DNA from: Prevotellaceae bacterium
GTDB taxonomy: Bacteria; Bacteroidota; Bacteroidia; Bacteroidales; Bacteroidaceae
Assembly: GCA_019420585.1 (NCBI GenBank)
Contig: JAHZGX010000011.1
Location: 62,001 to 126,000, forward strand
Direction of reading: 5' to 3'
DNA: 64,000 bases
Positions within the stretch are counted from its first letter, which is position 1. Each line of letters starts with the position of its first letter. Shown here piece by piece: positions 1 to 8,372 of the stretch. The position numbers and the translations under genes are program-made. Under the pieces are notes generated by a model. The model worked only from the letters and a program-made list of their open reading frames with translations, was not told the DNA's origin and ran no database searches.

Positions 1-1
1 G

Positions 2-691
2 GAACTCAACCTAAGTCAGGATACTGGTACGTTCCGTCCTCAGGGACAGACCATACGTCGAGCCCTGCATATTGCCCTTCCTTTGGCTGTAGAGCATGTG
101 GTACTGTGTGGTGCTCAGATTGTGAGCACCATCATTGTGGCTCCCCTGGGTACAGTGGCCATTGCCGCCAATAGTTTCGGCATTACCATTGAAGCCCTGT
201 GTTACATGCCGGGCTATGGCATTTCCGATGCCGCTACAGCACTTGTGGGACAGAGCCTTGGTGCTGGTAGGCGGCGTCTGGCTCGCAGTTTCGGCCGTAT
301 TACGGTGAGCATGGGCATTGCGGTGATGTCTCTCATGGCCGTGGTGATGTATGTTTTCTCTCCTGCGCTGATGAGCGTGATGAGTCCCGATGAGGCAGTC
401 AGGGAACTGACTGTAAGCGTGCTGCGCATTGAGGCTCTGGCAGAACCGATGTTTGCAGCAAGTATTGTGTGTTATGGAGTGTTTGTGGGTGCCGGCGACA
501 CGTTGGTGCCTTGCACCATGAATTTGGGAAGTATCTGGGTTGTGCGCATCGTTCTTGCCGCCCTTTTATCAGGGGAGTTCGGCTTGAAGGGTGTGTGGAT
601 TGCCATGGCCGTGGAACTTACCTTTCGTGGACTGATTTTCCTGTTGCGTTTTCGCACGGATCGCTGGATGAGGAAGAAGGCATTGGCATAG
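2..691 (+). CDS. MATE family multidrug/cation efflux transporter, C-terminal part (5' end outside window)
   Basis: The reading frame is open from the first complete codon of the window, so only about the last 229 residues are present; a typical MATE protein has about 450. The fragment carries several hydrophobic helices and the half-repeat features of the family, such as the run GISDAATALVGQSLGAG followed by a basic loop (RRRLARSF), which resembles the second-half signature of MATE exporters. MATE proteins sit in the inner membrane and export cationic compounds in exchange for Na+ or H+. The substrate cannot be told from sequence. A complete but different MATE gene lies at 60471-61850. The gene ends about 85 bp before the rplU promoter. 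Confidence 0.85.
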   Translation, partial: ELNLSQDTGTFRPQGQTIRRALHIALPLAVEHVVLCGAQIVSTIIVAPLGTVAIAANSFGITIEALCYMPGYGISDAATALVGQSLGAGRRRLARSFGRITVSMGIAVMSLMAVVMYVFSPALMSVMSPDEAVRELTVSVLRIEALAEPMFAASIVCYGVFVGAGDTLVPCTMNLGSIWVVRIVLAALLSGEFGLKGVWIAMAVELTFRGLIFLLRFRTDRWMRKKALA

Positions 692-775
692 GTCGTGCCG
701 TGAAGGTAATTGTGCCGAAACAAGCAGGCAGATGCTGTGAGTTTGCCAAAGGAAAGAAGAAAAGTGGGGAGAACC

Positions 776-807
776 TTTGCTCGTTTGTGTGAATAGTTGT
801 AATTTTG
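776..807 (+). promoter_or_regulatory. Bacteroidetes-type promoter of rplU-rpmA
   Basis: A TTTG -33 box (776-779) is followed after 20 bp by TAATTTTG (800-807), which fits the Bacteroidetes sigma-ABfr consensus TTTG-N19-21-TAnnTTTG. Transcription would begin near 814, leaving a leader of about 78 nt before rplU. Confidence 0.75.
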
Positions 808-820
808 CACCCGATTTATG

Positions 821-866
821 CCGCACAGGCCATAAAAGTGAGCCACGTGATGGCTTCGCCCTGCGG
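821..866 (+). promoter_or_regulatory. Possible leader hairpin upstream of rplU
   Basis: In the leader, CCGCA (821-825) can pair with TGCGG (862-866), and GCCAT (829-833) with ATGGC (850-854), giving a two-step stem-loop. Ribosomal-protein operons often carry autoregulatory leaders, so an L21- or ribosome-sensing role is possible. The pairing is seen; the role is inference. Confidence 0.4.
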
Positions 867-891
867 TCAAAACCCGTTTAATAATAAATAA

Positions 892-1209
892 ATGTACGCA
901 ATTGTAGAGATTAACGGTCAGCAGTTCAAGGCTGAGGCTGGCAAGAAGTTGTTTGTGCACCACATGACAACTGCCGAGGCCGGTCAGACTGTTGAGTTTG
1001 AGAAGGTGTTGTTGGTAGACAACGAAGGTAGCGTTACTGTGGGTGCTCCTACTGTGGAGGGTGCCAAGGTGGTTGCAGAGGTGGTTTCTCCCCTTGTGAA
1101 GGGCGAGAAGGTGCTTGTGTTCCACAAGAAGCGCCGCAAGGGCTATCGCAAGTTGAACGGTCATCGTCAGCAGTTCACTGAGTTGGCCATCAAGGAAGTT
1201 ATCGCTTAA
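892..1209 (+). CDS. rplU: 50S ribosomal protein L21
   Basis: This 105-residue protein begins [19 protein letters not shown], the standard L21 start, and has the basic [16 protein letters not shown] segment near the end that contacts 23S rRNA. L21 binds 23S rRNA and helps assemble the 50S subunit. Length matches the family. It is followed after 24 bp by rpmA, the conserved bacterial order, and both are probably transcribed from the promoter at 776-807 and ended by the hairpin at 1552-1585. Confidence 0.98.
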   Translation: MYAIVEINGQQFKAEAGKKLFVHHMTTAEAGQTVEFEKVLLVDNEGSVTVGAPTVEGAKVVAEVVSPLVKGEKVLVFHKKRRKGYRKLNGHRQQFTELAIKEVIA

Positions 1210-1233
1210 CAATTAAACTGAGGAGAAACAGAA

Positions 1234-1497
1234 ATGGCACATAAAAAAGGTGTCGGCAGTTCTAAGAACGGTCGTGAGTCAGCATCACAGCGGCTCGGTG
1301 TGAAGATATTCGGTGGTGAGAAGTGCATTGCCGGTAATGTGATTGTACGTCAGCGTGGCACACGTCATTATCCTGGCACAAACGTGGGTATTGGTAAGGA
1401 TGATACCCTCTATGCTTTGGCTGATGGCATTGTACAGTTTAAGAAGGGTCGTCGTGACCGTAGCACTGTGAGCGTAGTGCCCGTGGCAGAGGCATAA
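1234..1497 (+). CDS. rpmA: 50S ribosomal protein L27
   Basis: The 87-residue protein starts [16 protein letters not shown] and contains the [11 protein letters not shown] and [14 protein letters not shown] motifs of L27. L27 lies at the peptidyl-transferase centre, where its N-terminus stabilises tRNA. The start is the direct AHKKG form, with no cleavable N-terminal extension of the kind seen in Firmicutes. It is the second gene of the rplU-rpmA operon. Confidence 0.98.
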   Translation: MAHKKGVGSSKNGRESASQRLGVKIFGGEKCIAGNVIVRQRGTRHYPGTNVGIGKDDTLYALADGIVQFKKGRRDRSTVSVVPVAEA

Positions 1498-1551
1498 CGC
1501 GCATTTGCAAGCAATAATAGAAACGTTTCCTTGAGGGAGCGTCATGGTATA

Positions 1552-1585
1552 GGGTCGCATGTGTGATACGCATGCGGCCCTTTTC
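1552..1585 (+). terminator. Rho-independent terminator after rpmA
   Basis: GGGTCGCATG (1552-1561) pairs with CATGCGGCCC (1571-1580), a 10-bp stem with one G-U pair and a 9-nt loop, followed by TTTTC. It separates the ribosomal operon from serS. Confidence 0.8.
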
Positions 1586-1682
1586 TGTCTGTCGCCAAAT
1601 TTGGGCGTAGGCAGTCGGCCTATGTCGTGAAATAGTCGTAATTTTGTGGTTGATAAGATTGAAAGAAATATAACATATAGAT

Positions 1683-3002
1683 ATGCTCACGCTAAAACTC
1701 ATTACAGAAGAGAAAGACCGTGTGGTACGCGGTCTGGAGAAGAAGCATTTCCCCAATGCGGCAGAGGCGATTGAGGAAGTTCTCAACGTAGACAAGGCAC
1801 GCCGTCAGGCACAGGCGGAGTTGGATGCCAACTTGTCGAAAGCCAAGAAAATGGCTTCCGAGATAGGTGCTCTGATGAAGCAGGGCAAGAGGCAGGAGGC
1901 CGATGAGGTGAAGGCCGAGGTGGCCACCCTCAAGGAGTCCAACCGTCTGTTGGAGGACAGAAAGGCAGAGGCGGAGGCAAAATTGACCACTCTGCTTTGT
2001 GCCATCCCCAACATCCCTTATGACATTGTTCCGGAGGGAACCTGTGCCGAGGACAACTGGGTGGTGAAGAGTTCGCTGAAAGAATGCGTCGAGGGAAAGG
2101 ATACCGTGGGCAACTGGGATGCCAATCCTGTGGTAGAGAGTGCGTGTCTGCCCCATTGGGAGTTGGCCAAGAAGTATAATCTCATTGACTTTGACTTGGG
2201 TGTGAAGATTACCGGAGCCGGGTTCCCCGTGTATCGCGGCAAGGGTGCAAGGCTGCAGCGTGCCCTCATCAATTTCTTCCTCGACGAGGCACGTGCCTCT
2301 GGATATGAGGAAATCATGCCGCCTACGGTGGTCAACCAGGCAAGTGGATATGGAACAGGACAACTGCCTGACAAGGAAGGGCAGATGTATCACTGCAATT
2401 TGGATGACCTCTATCTGATTCCCACTGCCGAGGTGCCCGTGACCAACATCTACCGTGATGTAATCATCGATGAGAAGGACCTTCCCATCAAGAACTGCGC
2501 TTACACCCAGTGTTTCCGTCGTGAGGCTGGGAGTTATGGCAAGGACGTGCGCGGCCTGAACCGTCTGCATGAGTTCAGCAAGATAGAGATTGTACGCATT
2601 GACACCCCGGAACACTCTGAGATTTCACACCGTGAGATGCTCGAGCATGTGGAGGGATTGCTCAAAAAGTTGGAACTCCCATACCGTATCTTGCGCCTCT
2701 GCGGCGGAGACATGAGTTTCACCAGCAGCGTTTGCTACGATTTTGAAGTATATTCGGAAGCGCAGAAGAGATGGCTTGAAGTAAGTTCCGTGAGCAATTT
2801 CAACACCTATCAAGCCAACCGTCTAAAGTGCCGCGTGCGTCGTTCTGCTGACAAGAAGACTGAGTTGGCACACACGTTGAACGGCTCAGCACTGGCTTTA
2901 CCCCGCATCGTGGCGGCTCTGCTGGAGAACAATCAGACAGAAGAAGGCATACGCATCCCCAAGGCACTCGTGCCTTATATGGGCTGTGACATGATTGACT
3001 AA
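1683..3002 (+). CDS. serS: Seryl-tRNA synthetase
   Basis: SerRS charges tRNA-Ser and tRNA-Sec-type acceptors with serine. The 439-residue protein has the long N-terminal coiled-coil arm (about residues 25-110, rich in K/E/A), then the class II catalytic core with motif 2 (FRREAGSYGKDVRGLNRLHEF) broken at its usual place and motif 3 (NGSALALPRIVAALLEN) near the end. The start ATG gives the usual MLTLKLI opening. A TAATTTTG -7 box lies at 1639-1646, but I find no good -33 partner. Length is slightly above the usual 420-430. Confidence 0.97.
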   Translation: MLTLKLITEEKDRVVRGLEKKHFPNAAEAIEEVLNVDKARRQAQAELDANLSKAKKMASEIGALMKQGKRQEADEVKAEVATLKESNRLLEDRKAEAEAKLTTLLCAIPNIPYDIVPEGTCAEDNWVVKSSLKECVEGKDTVGNWDANPVVESACLPHWELAKKYNLIDFDLGVKITGAGFPVYRGKGARLQRALINFFLDEARASGYEEIMPPTVVNQASGYGTGQLPDKEGQMYHCNLDDLYLIPTAEVPVTNIYRDVIIDEKDLPIKNCAYTQCFRREAGSYGKDVRGLNRLHEFSKIEIVRIDTPEHSEISHREMLEHVEGLLKKLELPYRILRLCGGDMSFTSSVCYDFEVYSEAQKRWLEVSSVSNFNTYQANRLKCRVRRSADKKTELAHTLNGSALALPRIVAALLENNQTEEGIRIPKALVPYMGCDMID

Positions 3003-3036
3003 CCCCTTATCCAACCAATACAATAGAAGTAAGCAG

Positions 3037-5412
3037 ATGAACAAGATAGTAAGCAAGACCCAGTTCTCCGAGAAAGTGTTCAAACTGGAGGTGGAAGCCC
3101 CCTTGATTGCAAAGGCACGCAAGGCCGGACACTTTGTGATTGTCCGCGTAGATGAAAAGGGTGAGCGTGTGCCCTTGACCATTGCGGGGAGTGACCCTCA
3201 GCGTGGTACCATCACTTTGGTCATACAGACGGTGGGTGCCAGCACCAGCCAGTTGTGTGCCTTGAACGAGGGTGACTGTATTGCCGATGTCGTGGGACCT
3301 TTGGGAAAAGCCACGCATATTGAGAATTATGGCACGGTACTCTGTGCCGGCGGTGGAGTAGGCACGGCTCCTATGTTGCCCATCATACAGGCGTTGAAGG
3401 CAGCCGGTAACCGCGTGATAAGCGTCATTGCCGGCCGCAGCAAGGACTTGATTATCCTGGAAGACGAGGTGCGCAAGAGTTCTGACGAGGTCATAATTAT
3501 GACCGATGACGGCTCTTATGGCAAGCAGGGTGTGGTGACTGTGGGCATGGAGGAGGTTATCCAGCGCGAGAAGGTGGACAAGTGTTTTGCCATCGGCCCA
3601 GCCATCATGATGAAGTTCTGCTGTTTGCTGACTAAGAAATATGATATTCCTACTGATGTCTCACTGAACACTATCATGGTTGACGGCACCGGCATGTGCG
3701 GCGCATGTCGTATCAGTGTGGGTGGAAAGACCAAGTTCGTGTGTGTGGATGGGCCTGAGTTTGACGGTCATCAGGTGGACTTTAATGAGATGCTCCAGCG
3801 TGGCGGTGCTTTCAAGACCGATGAACTTGGAGCCATGGAGGCTTACCAGAAGGCTCTGAATGGAGAGGCTGTGGCTCAGGAGGCGTCTTCCTCCAAGCAG
3901 GAAGAGGTGCCTGTGACTCCCATAGATGTGAAGCAGATGGACACCACCACTCCTCTCTCTGAACTCATTGACCGTTCGGCACCTTACCGTGATGCCTTGC
4001 GCAAGAGCATGAAAGCCAAGGAGCGCGCCCAGATTGAGCGTTGCAAAATGCCCGAACTGGATCCTGTGTACCGTGCCACCACCCGTGTGGAGGAGGTGAA
4101 CCAGGGGCTGACCGTGGAGCAGGCCATGACTGAGGCCAAGAGATGTCTTGACTGTGCTAACCCCACCTGCATGAAGGGATGCCCCGTGAGCATCAATATC
4201 CCGTCGTTCATCAAGAACATTGAGCGCGGAGAGTTCCTCAACGCTGCTCGTGTATTGAAGAGCACGTCGGCTCTGCCTGCCGTGTGCGGACGCGTTTGCC
4301 CTCAGGAGAAGCAGTGTGAAAGCCAGTGCATACATCTGAAGATGAATGAGCCTGCCGTGGCTATCGGTAATTTGGAGCGTTTTGCTGCGGATTTTGAACG
4401 GGAGAGTGGGCGTATGGCTCTGCCCGAGGTGGCAGAGAAGAACGGCAAGAAGGTGGCTGTCATTGGTTCTGGTCCCAGCGGCCTGAGTTTTGCCGGTGAC
4501 ATGGCCAAGGCCGGATATGACGTGACCGTGTTTGAGGCACTGCATGAGATAGGCGGTGTATTGAAGTACGGCATCCCCGAGTTCCGTCTTCCCAACAAGA
4601 TTGTGGATGTGGAAATCAGTAATCTTGAGCAGATTGGCGTGAAGTTCCAAAAGGATTGCGTGGTGGGCAAGACCATCACGGTGGAGGAACTTGAGCAGCA
4701 GGGATTCCTGGGCATATTTGTTGGCTCGGGGGCTGGACTGCCTAACTTCATGGGCATACCCGGTGAGAACTCCAACGGCATCATGAGTTCTAACGAGTAT
4801 CTTACCCGTGTGAACTTGATGAATGCCAGTGATGACCATTTCGCCACACCCATAAGGAAGGCCAAGAGCGTCATGGTAGTGGGCGGCGGCAATACGGCCA
4901 TGGACAGTTGCCGTACAGCCAAGCGTTTGGGCGCAGAGCGTGTGTTCATTGTTTACAGGCGCAGTGAGGCAGAGATGCCTGCACGTTTGGAAGAGGTGAA
5001 GCATGCCAAGGAGGAGGGCATTGAATTCCTTACCTTGCACAATCCCATTGAATATCATGCCGATGAGAAGGGAAATGTGACCGAGGTGGTACTGCAGAAG
5101 ATGGAGTTGGGCGAGCCTGATGCTTCGGGACGCAGAAGCCCGCAGCCCATTCCTGGAGCCACGGAGACCATTGCCATTGACCAGGCCATAGTGGCCGTGG
5201 GAGTCTCTCCCAATCCCATAGTTCCCACTTCCATTCCCGGGTTGGAACTGGGCAGGAAGAACACCATTGTGGTCAACGAGGGCATGCAGACCAATATCCC
5301 CATGATCTTTGCCGGTGGAGACATTGTGCGTGGAGGAGCCACAGTAATCCTGGCCATGGGTGATGGAAGACGTGCCGCTGAGTCTATGATTCAGTATTTG
5401 AATGATAAATGA
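3037..5412 (+). CDS. NfnAB-like fusion: FAD/NAD-binding ferredoxin reductase subunit joined to glutamate-synthase-small-subunit-like subunit
   Basis: The 791-residue protein joins two flavoprotein subunits that are separate in many anaerobes. Residues 1-215 resemble the dihydroorotate dehydrogenase B electron-transfer subunit (FAD then NAD domain), closing with a [2Fe-2S] Cys motif GTGMCGACR near residue 220. From about 365 comes the GltD/NfnB-type part: an N-terminal Cys cluster (RCLDCANPTCMKGCP), an FAD Rossmann motif (VIGSGPSGL, about 475) and an NADPH Rossmann motif (VVGGGNTAMD, about 613). Known relatives are NADH-dependent ferredoxin:NADP+ oxidoreductase and sulfide dehydrogenase. I chose the ATG at 3037 because the earlier in-frame ATG (2995) overlaps serS and adds an unconserved leader. 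The downstream gene overlaps by ATGA. Confidence 0.88.
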   Translation: MNKIVSKTQFSEKVFKLEVEAPLIAKARKAGHFVIVRVDEKGERVPLTIAGSDPQRGTITLVIQTVGASTSQLCALNEGDCIADVVGPLGKATHIENYGTVLCAGGGVGTAPMLPIIQALKAAGNRVISVIAGRSKDLIILEDEVRKSSDEVIIMTDDGSYGKQGVVTVGMEEVIQREKVDKCFAIGPAIMMKFCCLLTKKYDIPTDVSLNTIMVDGTGMCGACRISVGGKTKFVCVDGPEFDGHQVDFNEMLQRGGAFKTDELGAMEAYQKALNGEAVAQEASSSKQEEVPVTPIDVKQMDTTTPLSELIDRSAPYRDALRKSMKAKERAQIERCKMPELDPVYRATTRVEEVNQGLTVEQAMTEAKRCLDCANPTCMKGCPVSINIPSFIKNIERGEFLNAARVLKSTSALPAVCGRVCPQEKQCESQCIHLKMNEPAVAIGNLERFAADFERESGRMALPEVAEKNGKKVAVIGSGPSGLSFAGDMAKAGYDVTVFEALHEIGGVLKYGIPEFRLPNKIVDVEISNLEQIGVKFQKDCVVGKTITVEELEQQGFLGIFVGSGAGLPNFMGIPGENSNGIMSSNEYLTRVNLMNASDDHFATPIRKAKSVMVVGGGNTAMDSCRTAKRLGAERVFIVYRRSEAEMPARLEEVKHAKEEGIEFLTLHNPIEYHADEKGNVTEVVLQKMELGEPDASGRRSPQPIPGATETIAIDQAIVAVGVSPNPIVPTSIPGLELGRKNTIVVNEGMQTNIPMIFAGGDIVRGGATVILAMGDGRRAAESMIQYLNDK

Positions 5413-5774
5413 AAGGAATCCAAACGGTTGCCCTGCTCCTGTGCAGCAACTTGTTTATGACTTTGGCCTGGTATGGTCATTTGAGGATGCAGGGTGTGGG
5501 TGTCACGAAATCGTGGCCCCTTATTGCTGTCATCGGCTTGTCATGGGGTATTGCTTTCCTGGAATACTGTTTTCAGGTGCCTGCCAATCGCATCGGTTTC
5601 GAGGGCAACGGAGGTCCCTTCACGCTTATGCAACTCAAGATTGTTCAGGAAGTCATCTCGCTGCTGGTTTTCTGCTTGGTGGCCAATCTCCTGTTTCAGG
5701 GACAACACCTACATTGGAATCATTTGGCAGCCATGATATGCCTAGTTCTGGCTGTGTATTTTATCTTTAAGTAA
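5409..5774 (+). CDS. DUF486 / DMT-family small membrane protein
   Basis: This 121-residue protein has four predicted membrane helices and the family-like stretch NRIGFEGNGGPFTLMQLK, as in DUF486 proteins, which look like half-size members of the drug/metabolite transporter superfamily. No substrate is known. The start overlaps the previous stop as ATGA, and the next gene begins 4 bp after its stop, so translation is probably coupled within this operon. Confidence 0.85.
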   Translation: MKGIQTVALLLCSNLFMTLAWYGHLRMQGVGVTKSWPLIAVIGLSWGIAFLEYCFQVPANRIGFEGNGGPFTLMQLKIVQEVISLLVFCLVANLLFQGQHLHWNHLAAMICLVLAVYFIFK

Positions 5775-5778
5775 GAGT

Positions 5779-7026
5779 ATGAAAAAGTATCTGTTAGCAG
5801 TTTTGGTCTCTATATGTTGTGCTAATGCCTACGCTCAGAGAAACAAGGTCAATGCCGAGGAACTGGATGCTCCCATCCAGGAGGCCATGTCGCGGTATGA
5901 CTTTATCCGTGCCGGGGAACTCCTGCAGCAGAAAATCAGCCTGCTGGAGAAGCGTCGGAAATCTACGGAGATGGAGGACAGCCTGCTGGAGGTCGTGCAG
6001 AGGTATGGTGCGAAACTGCATGCTACTGAGCGTGTCATCATCATTGACAGCCTAGTGATGCCGAAGTCAAAGTTGCTGGAATCCTTGTCCCTTGGATCAG
6101 AAAGCGGCATGATGGATTCCTTCAATCACTATTTTGGGAAGCAGGACAGTGCGGGGGGAGTGGTATTTGAGAATCAACTGAAGAACAAAATTGTCTTCTC
6201 TGCCCTCAACAAAAATGGGGTTATGAAACTTTATGAGAGCGTCAGAAACGGTGACGAGTGGTCAATCCCCACTCTCTTGAGAGGGCTTGGTGATGAAGAA
6301 GATAATATGGACTGGCCTTTCATGCTGTCTGACGGACAGACGCTTTACTTTGCAGCCGAAAATGAGGAGAGCCTGGGCGGATATGATATCTACATGACTC
6401 GCTATGATGCTGATGAGCATAAGTTCCTCTCGCCCGAAAACCTCGGCATGCCATTCAACTCTCCGGCCAATGATTACTTGTATGTCATTGACGAGTTCAA
6501 TAATCTCGGTTGGTTTGCTACCGACAGGAACCAACCAGGTGACTCGGTCTGCCTTTACACCTTCATCCCCAATGAGACCCGAAAGACTTATGATGGGGGT
6601 ATGGTAGATGAGGAGCAGTTGGGCAGCCTTGCCCGTATAGGAAGCATCCGAGATACTTGGATGGACAAGAAGAGCGTGGCGGAAGCACAGCAAAGACTGG
6701 CGGCACTGAAGGGAGAGACTGCTCAGGTGGAGAAGAAAGGAGACTTTTACTTCGTGGTCAATGACAAGCACGTGTGCCAGACACTGGAAGACTTCCGTGA
6801 CACTAAGGCACGCGAGCAGATGTCATGGCTGCTGGAATCGAGGAAGGAAACCGAGAAAACTGCTGCAGAACTGCAGAGGTTGCGTGACCAGTATGCACAG
6901 GCAAGCCAGCCCAACAAGGTCACTCTTGCTCCCCAGATACGTATCCTTGAGGGAAAACTGGAGCAACAGAAGGCAGACTTGAAGAAGCAGGAGAAACTCA
7001 TACGTAAGTCAGAACTTAAACAATGA
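5779..7026 (+). CDS. Exported protein with PD40/WD40-like beta-propeller segments and coiled-coil tail
   Basis: The 415-residue protein starts with a clear signal peptide (MKKYLLAVLVSICCANAYA, cleaved before Q). Residues about 25-110 are helical and charged, in the manner of TPR-like regions. The middle (about 170-265) has PD40-type blades: DMDWPFMLSDGQTLYFAAE-like and GGYDIYMTRYD-like strands, followed by LGMPFNSPANDYLYV. The last 100 residues are Q/K/E-rich and probably coiled coil. PD40 proteins in Bacteroidetes are periplasmic or outer-membrane associated and often accompany OmpA-family or motility proteins. No OmpA domain is present here. Precise function is unknown. Confidence 0.75.
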   Translation: MKKYLLAVLVSICCANAYAQRNKVNAEELDAPIQEAMSRYDFIRAGELLQQKISLLEKRRKSTEMEDSLLEVVQRYGAKLHATERVIIIDSLVMPKSKLLESLSLGSESGMMDSFNHYFGKQDSAGGVVFENQLKNKIVFSALNKNGVMKLYESVRNGDEWSIPTLLRGLGDEEDNMDWPFMLSDGQTLYFAAENEESLGGYDIYMTRYDADEHKFLSPENLGMPFNSPANDYLYVIDEFNNLGWFATDRNQPGDSVCLYTFIPNETRKTYDGGMVDEEQLGSLARIGSIRDTWMDKKSVAEAQQRLAALKGETAQVEKKGDFYFVVNDKHVCQTLEDFRDTKAREQMSWLLESRKETEKTAAELQRLRDQYAQASQPNKVTLAPQIRILEGKLEQQKADLKKQEKLIRKSELKQ

Positions 7027-7039
7027 TATCCGTAGCACC

Positions 7040-7909
7040 ATGAGAAGATTTGAAGATTCTGAGTTCATACTCAATCAGGACGGCAGTGTGTTCCATCTGC
7101 ATTTGAAGCCTGGTCAGTTGGCCGGTAAGGTGATACTTGTTGGCGACCCTGGAAGGGTGAGTTTGGTTGCCTCTCATTTGACAGATATTGAGATGGAGGT
7201 GCAGAGCCGGGAGTTCCACTCTGTCACAGGCATGTATCATGGCAAACGTATTACTGTACTCAGCACAGGTATCGGGTGTGACAACATAGACATAGTGCTC
7301 AATGAACTGGATGCACTTGTAAACATCGATTTTGACACTCGTACTGAGAAACAGACCAAGACTTCATTGGAAATTGTGCGGATAGGCACATGTGGAGGAC
7401 TGCAGCCTTATACGCCGGTGGGCACGTATGTCATCAGCGAGAAGAGCATTGGCTTTGACGGACTGCTGAATTTCTATGCCGGGCGCAACGATGTGTGCAA
7501 TCTTCCTCTGGAGAAAGCATTTACTGAACACATGCACTGGAATCCCTTGCTCTGTGCACCTTACGTGATAGAGGCAGACGGGGAACTTACTGCCCGCATT
7601 GGTGGTGAGGACATGGTGCACGGGATTACCATTGCTTGCGGAGGTTTCTATGGCCCCCAAGGACGCAGGCTGCGCATCCCGCTGGCTGACCCTGACCAAA
7701 ATGCGAAGGTGGAGAACTTCGAGTATGACGGATTGAAGATTACTAACTTTGAGATGGAATCATCAGCCTTGGCAGGCTTGAGCAGGCTTCTTGGACACAA
7801 GGCGACCACCTGCTGCATGGTGATTGCCAACCGAGTGGCGAAGGAGGCTTTCACCGGTTACAAGAATACTATTGACGGTTTGATACAGGAAGTGCTTGAC
7901 CGCATCTGA
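7040..7909 (+). CDS. Nucleoside phosphorylase (uridine phosphorylase-like, PNP/UDP family)
   Basis: The 289-residue protein shows the family motifs in order: phosphate-binding GDPGRVSLVA, the STGIGCDN nucleotide/phosphate loop, RIGTCGGLQ, and NFEMESSALAGL followed by LGHKATTCCMVIANR, which holds the ribose-contacting Glu-Met-Glu. Enzymes of this family split nucleosides with phosphate to release base and ribose-1-phosphate for pyrimidine or purine salvage. Uridine is the most likely substrate, but this is inference from overall resemblance. It starts 13 bp after the PD40 gene and is probably the last gene of the operon. Confidence 0.88.
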   Translation: MRRFEDSEFILNQDGSVFHLHLKPGQLAGKVILVGDPGRVSLVASHLTDIEMEVQSREFHSVTGMYHGKRITVLSTGIGCDNIDIVLNELDALVNIDFDTRTEKQTKTSLEIVRIGTCGGLQPYTPVGTYVISEKSIGFDGLLNFYAGRNDVCNLPLEKAFTEHMHWNPLLCAPYVIEADGELTARIGGEDMVHGITIACGGFYGPQGRRLRIPLADPDQNAKVENFEYDGLKITNFEMESSALAGLSRLLGHKATTCCMVIANRVAKEAFTGYKNTIDGLIQEVLDRI

Positions 7910-8372
7910 CTTTTTACTGGCGAATGGCTGGGTAAAGGAGTTGGTGGCTGCATAAATGCCCAAAAGAAAGGCTGAGGGCATTCACACAGGCTGTTTGCTG
8001 TTGTATCTCCATGCTGATTGTTTTACGGGGGAGAGGATTCCGTTTTATATCGGACTCCTCTTCCTCTTTGTCTTTATATTCTGCAGGTCGGACTTTCTGT
8101 GTGCTCCTTGTCCTCCTGCCTTGTCTTGTTTTGCAAGTAGTTTCTTGATTTATTCCCTTATCTTTTCTCTTATAGAATTCAATTCCCGATTTTCTACAGA
8201 ATTGCATTCTATATTTGCATCTTGATAACAACATTGGCCGGGAAGCAGTGTGGGAAACCATACATTGAATCCTGCGTGGACGTTGTTCTTAGTCTACTTG
8301 GCAAATATGTGTGTGAAAATTAAGAAAGAACAATTTGGCAGGTTGCAGAATATGAATTGACAAATAAGAGTT
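7910..8372 (+). other. Intergenic region, no convincing gene; possible promoter for the GT4 gene
   Basis: The only open frames here lack any family resemblance. A TATATTTG box at 8210-8217 fits the -7 consensus, but the -33 region is poor. If used, it would give a leader of about 150 nt before the glycosyltransferase. I see nothing else. Confidence 0.35.

Noticed and set aside
3661..5058. 465-residue open frame on the minus strand
   Set aside because: It is antisense to the NfnAB-like gene, which has all family motifs; the open frame follows from codon bias.
7956..8225. 89-residue hydrophobic open frame between nucleoside phosphorylase and GT4
   Set aside because: Composition follows a T-rich non-coding stretch and no family or start signal supports it.
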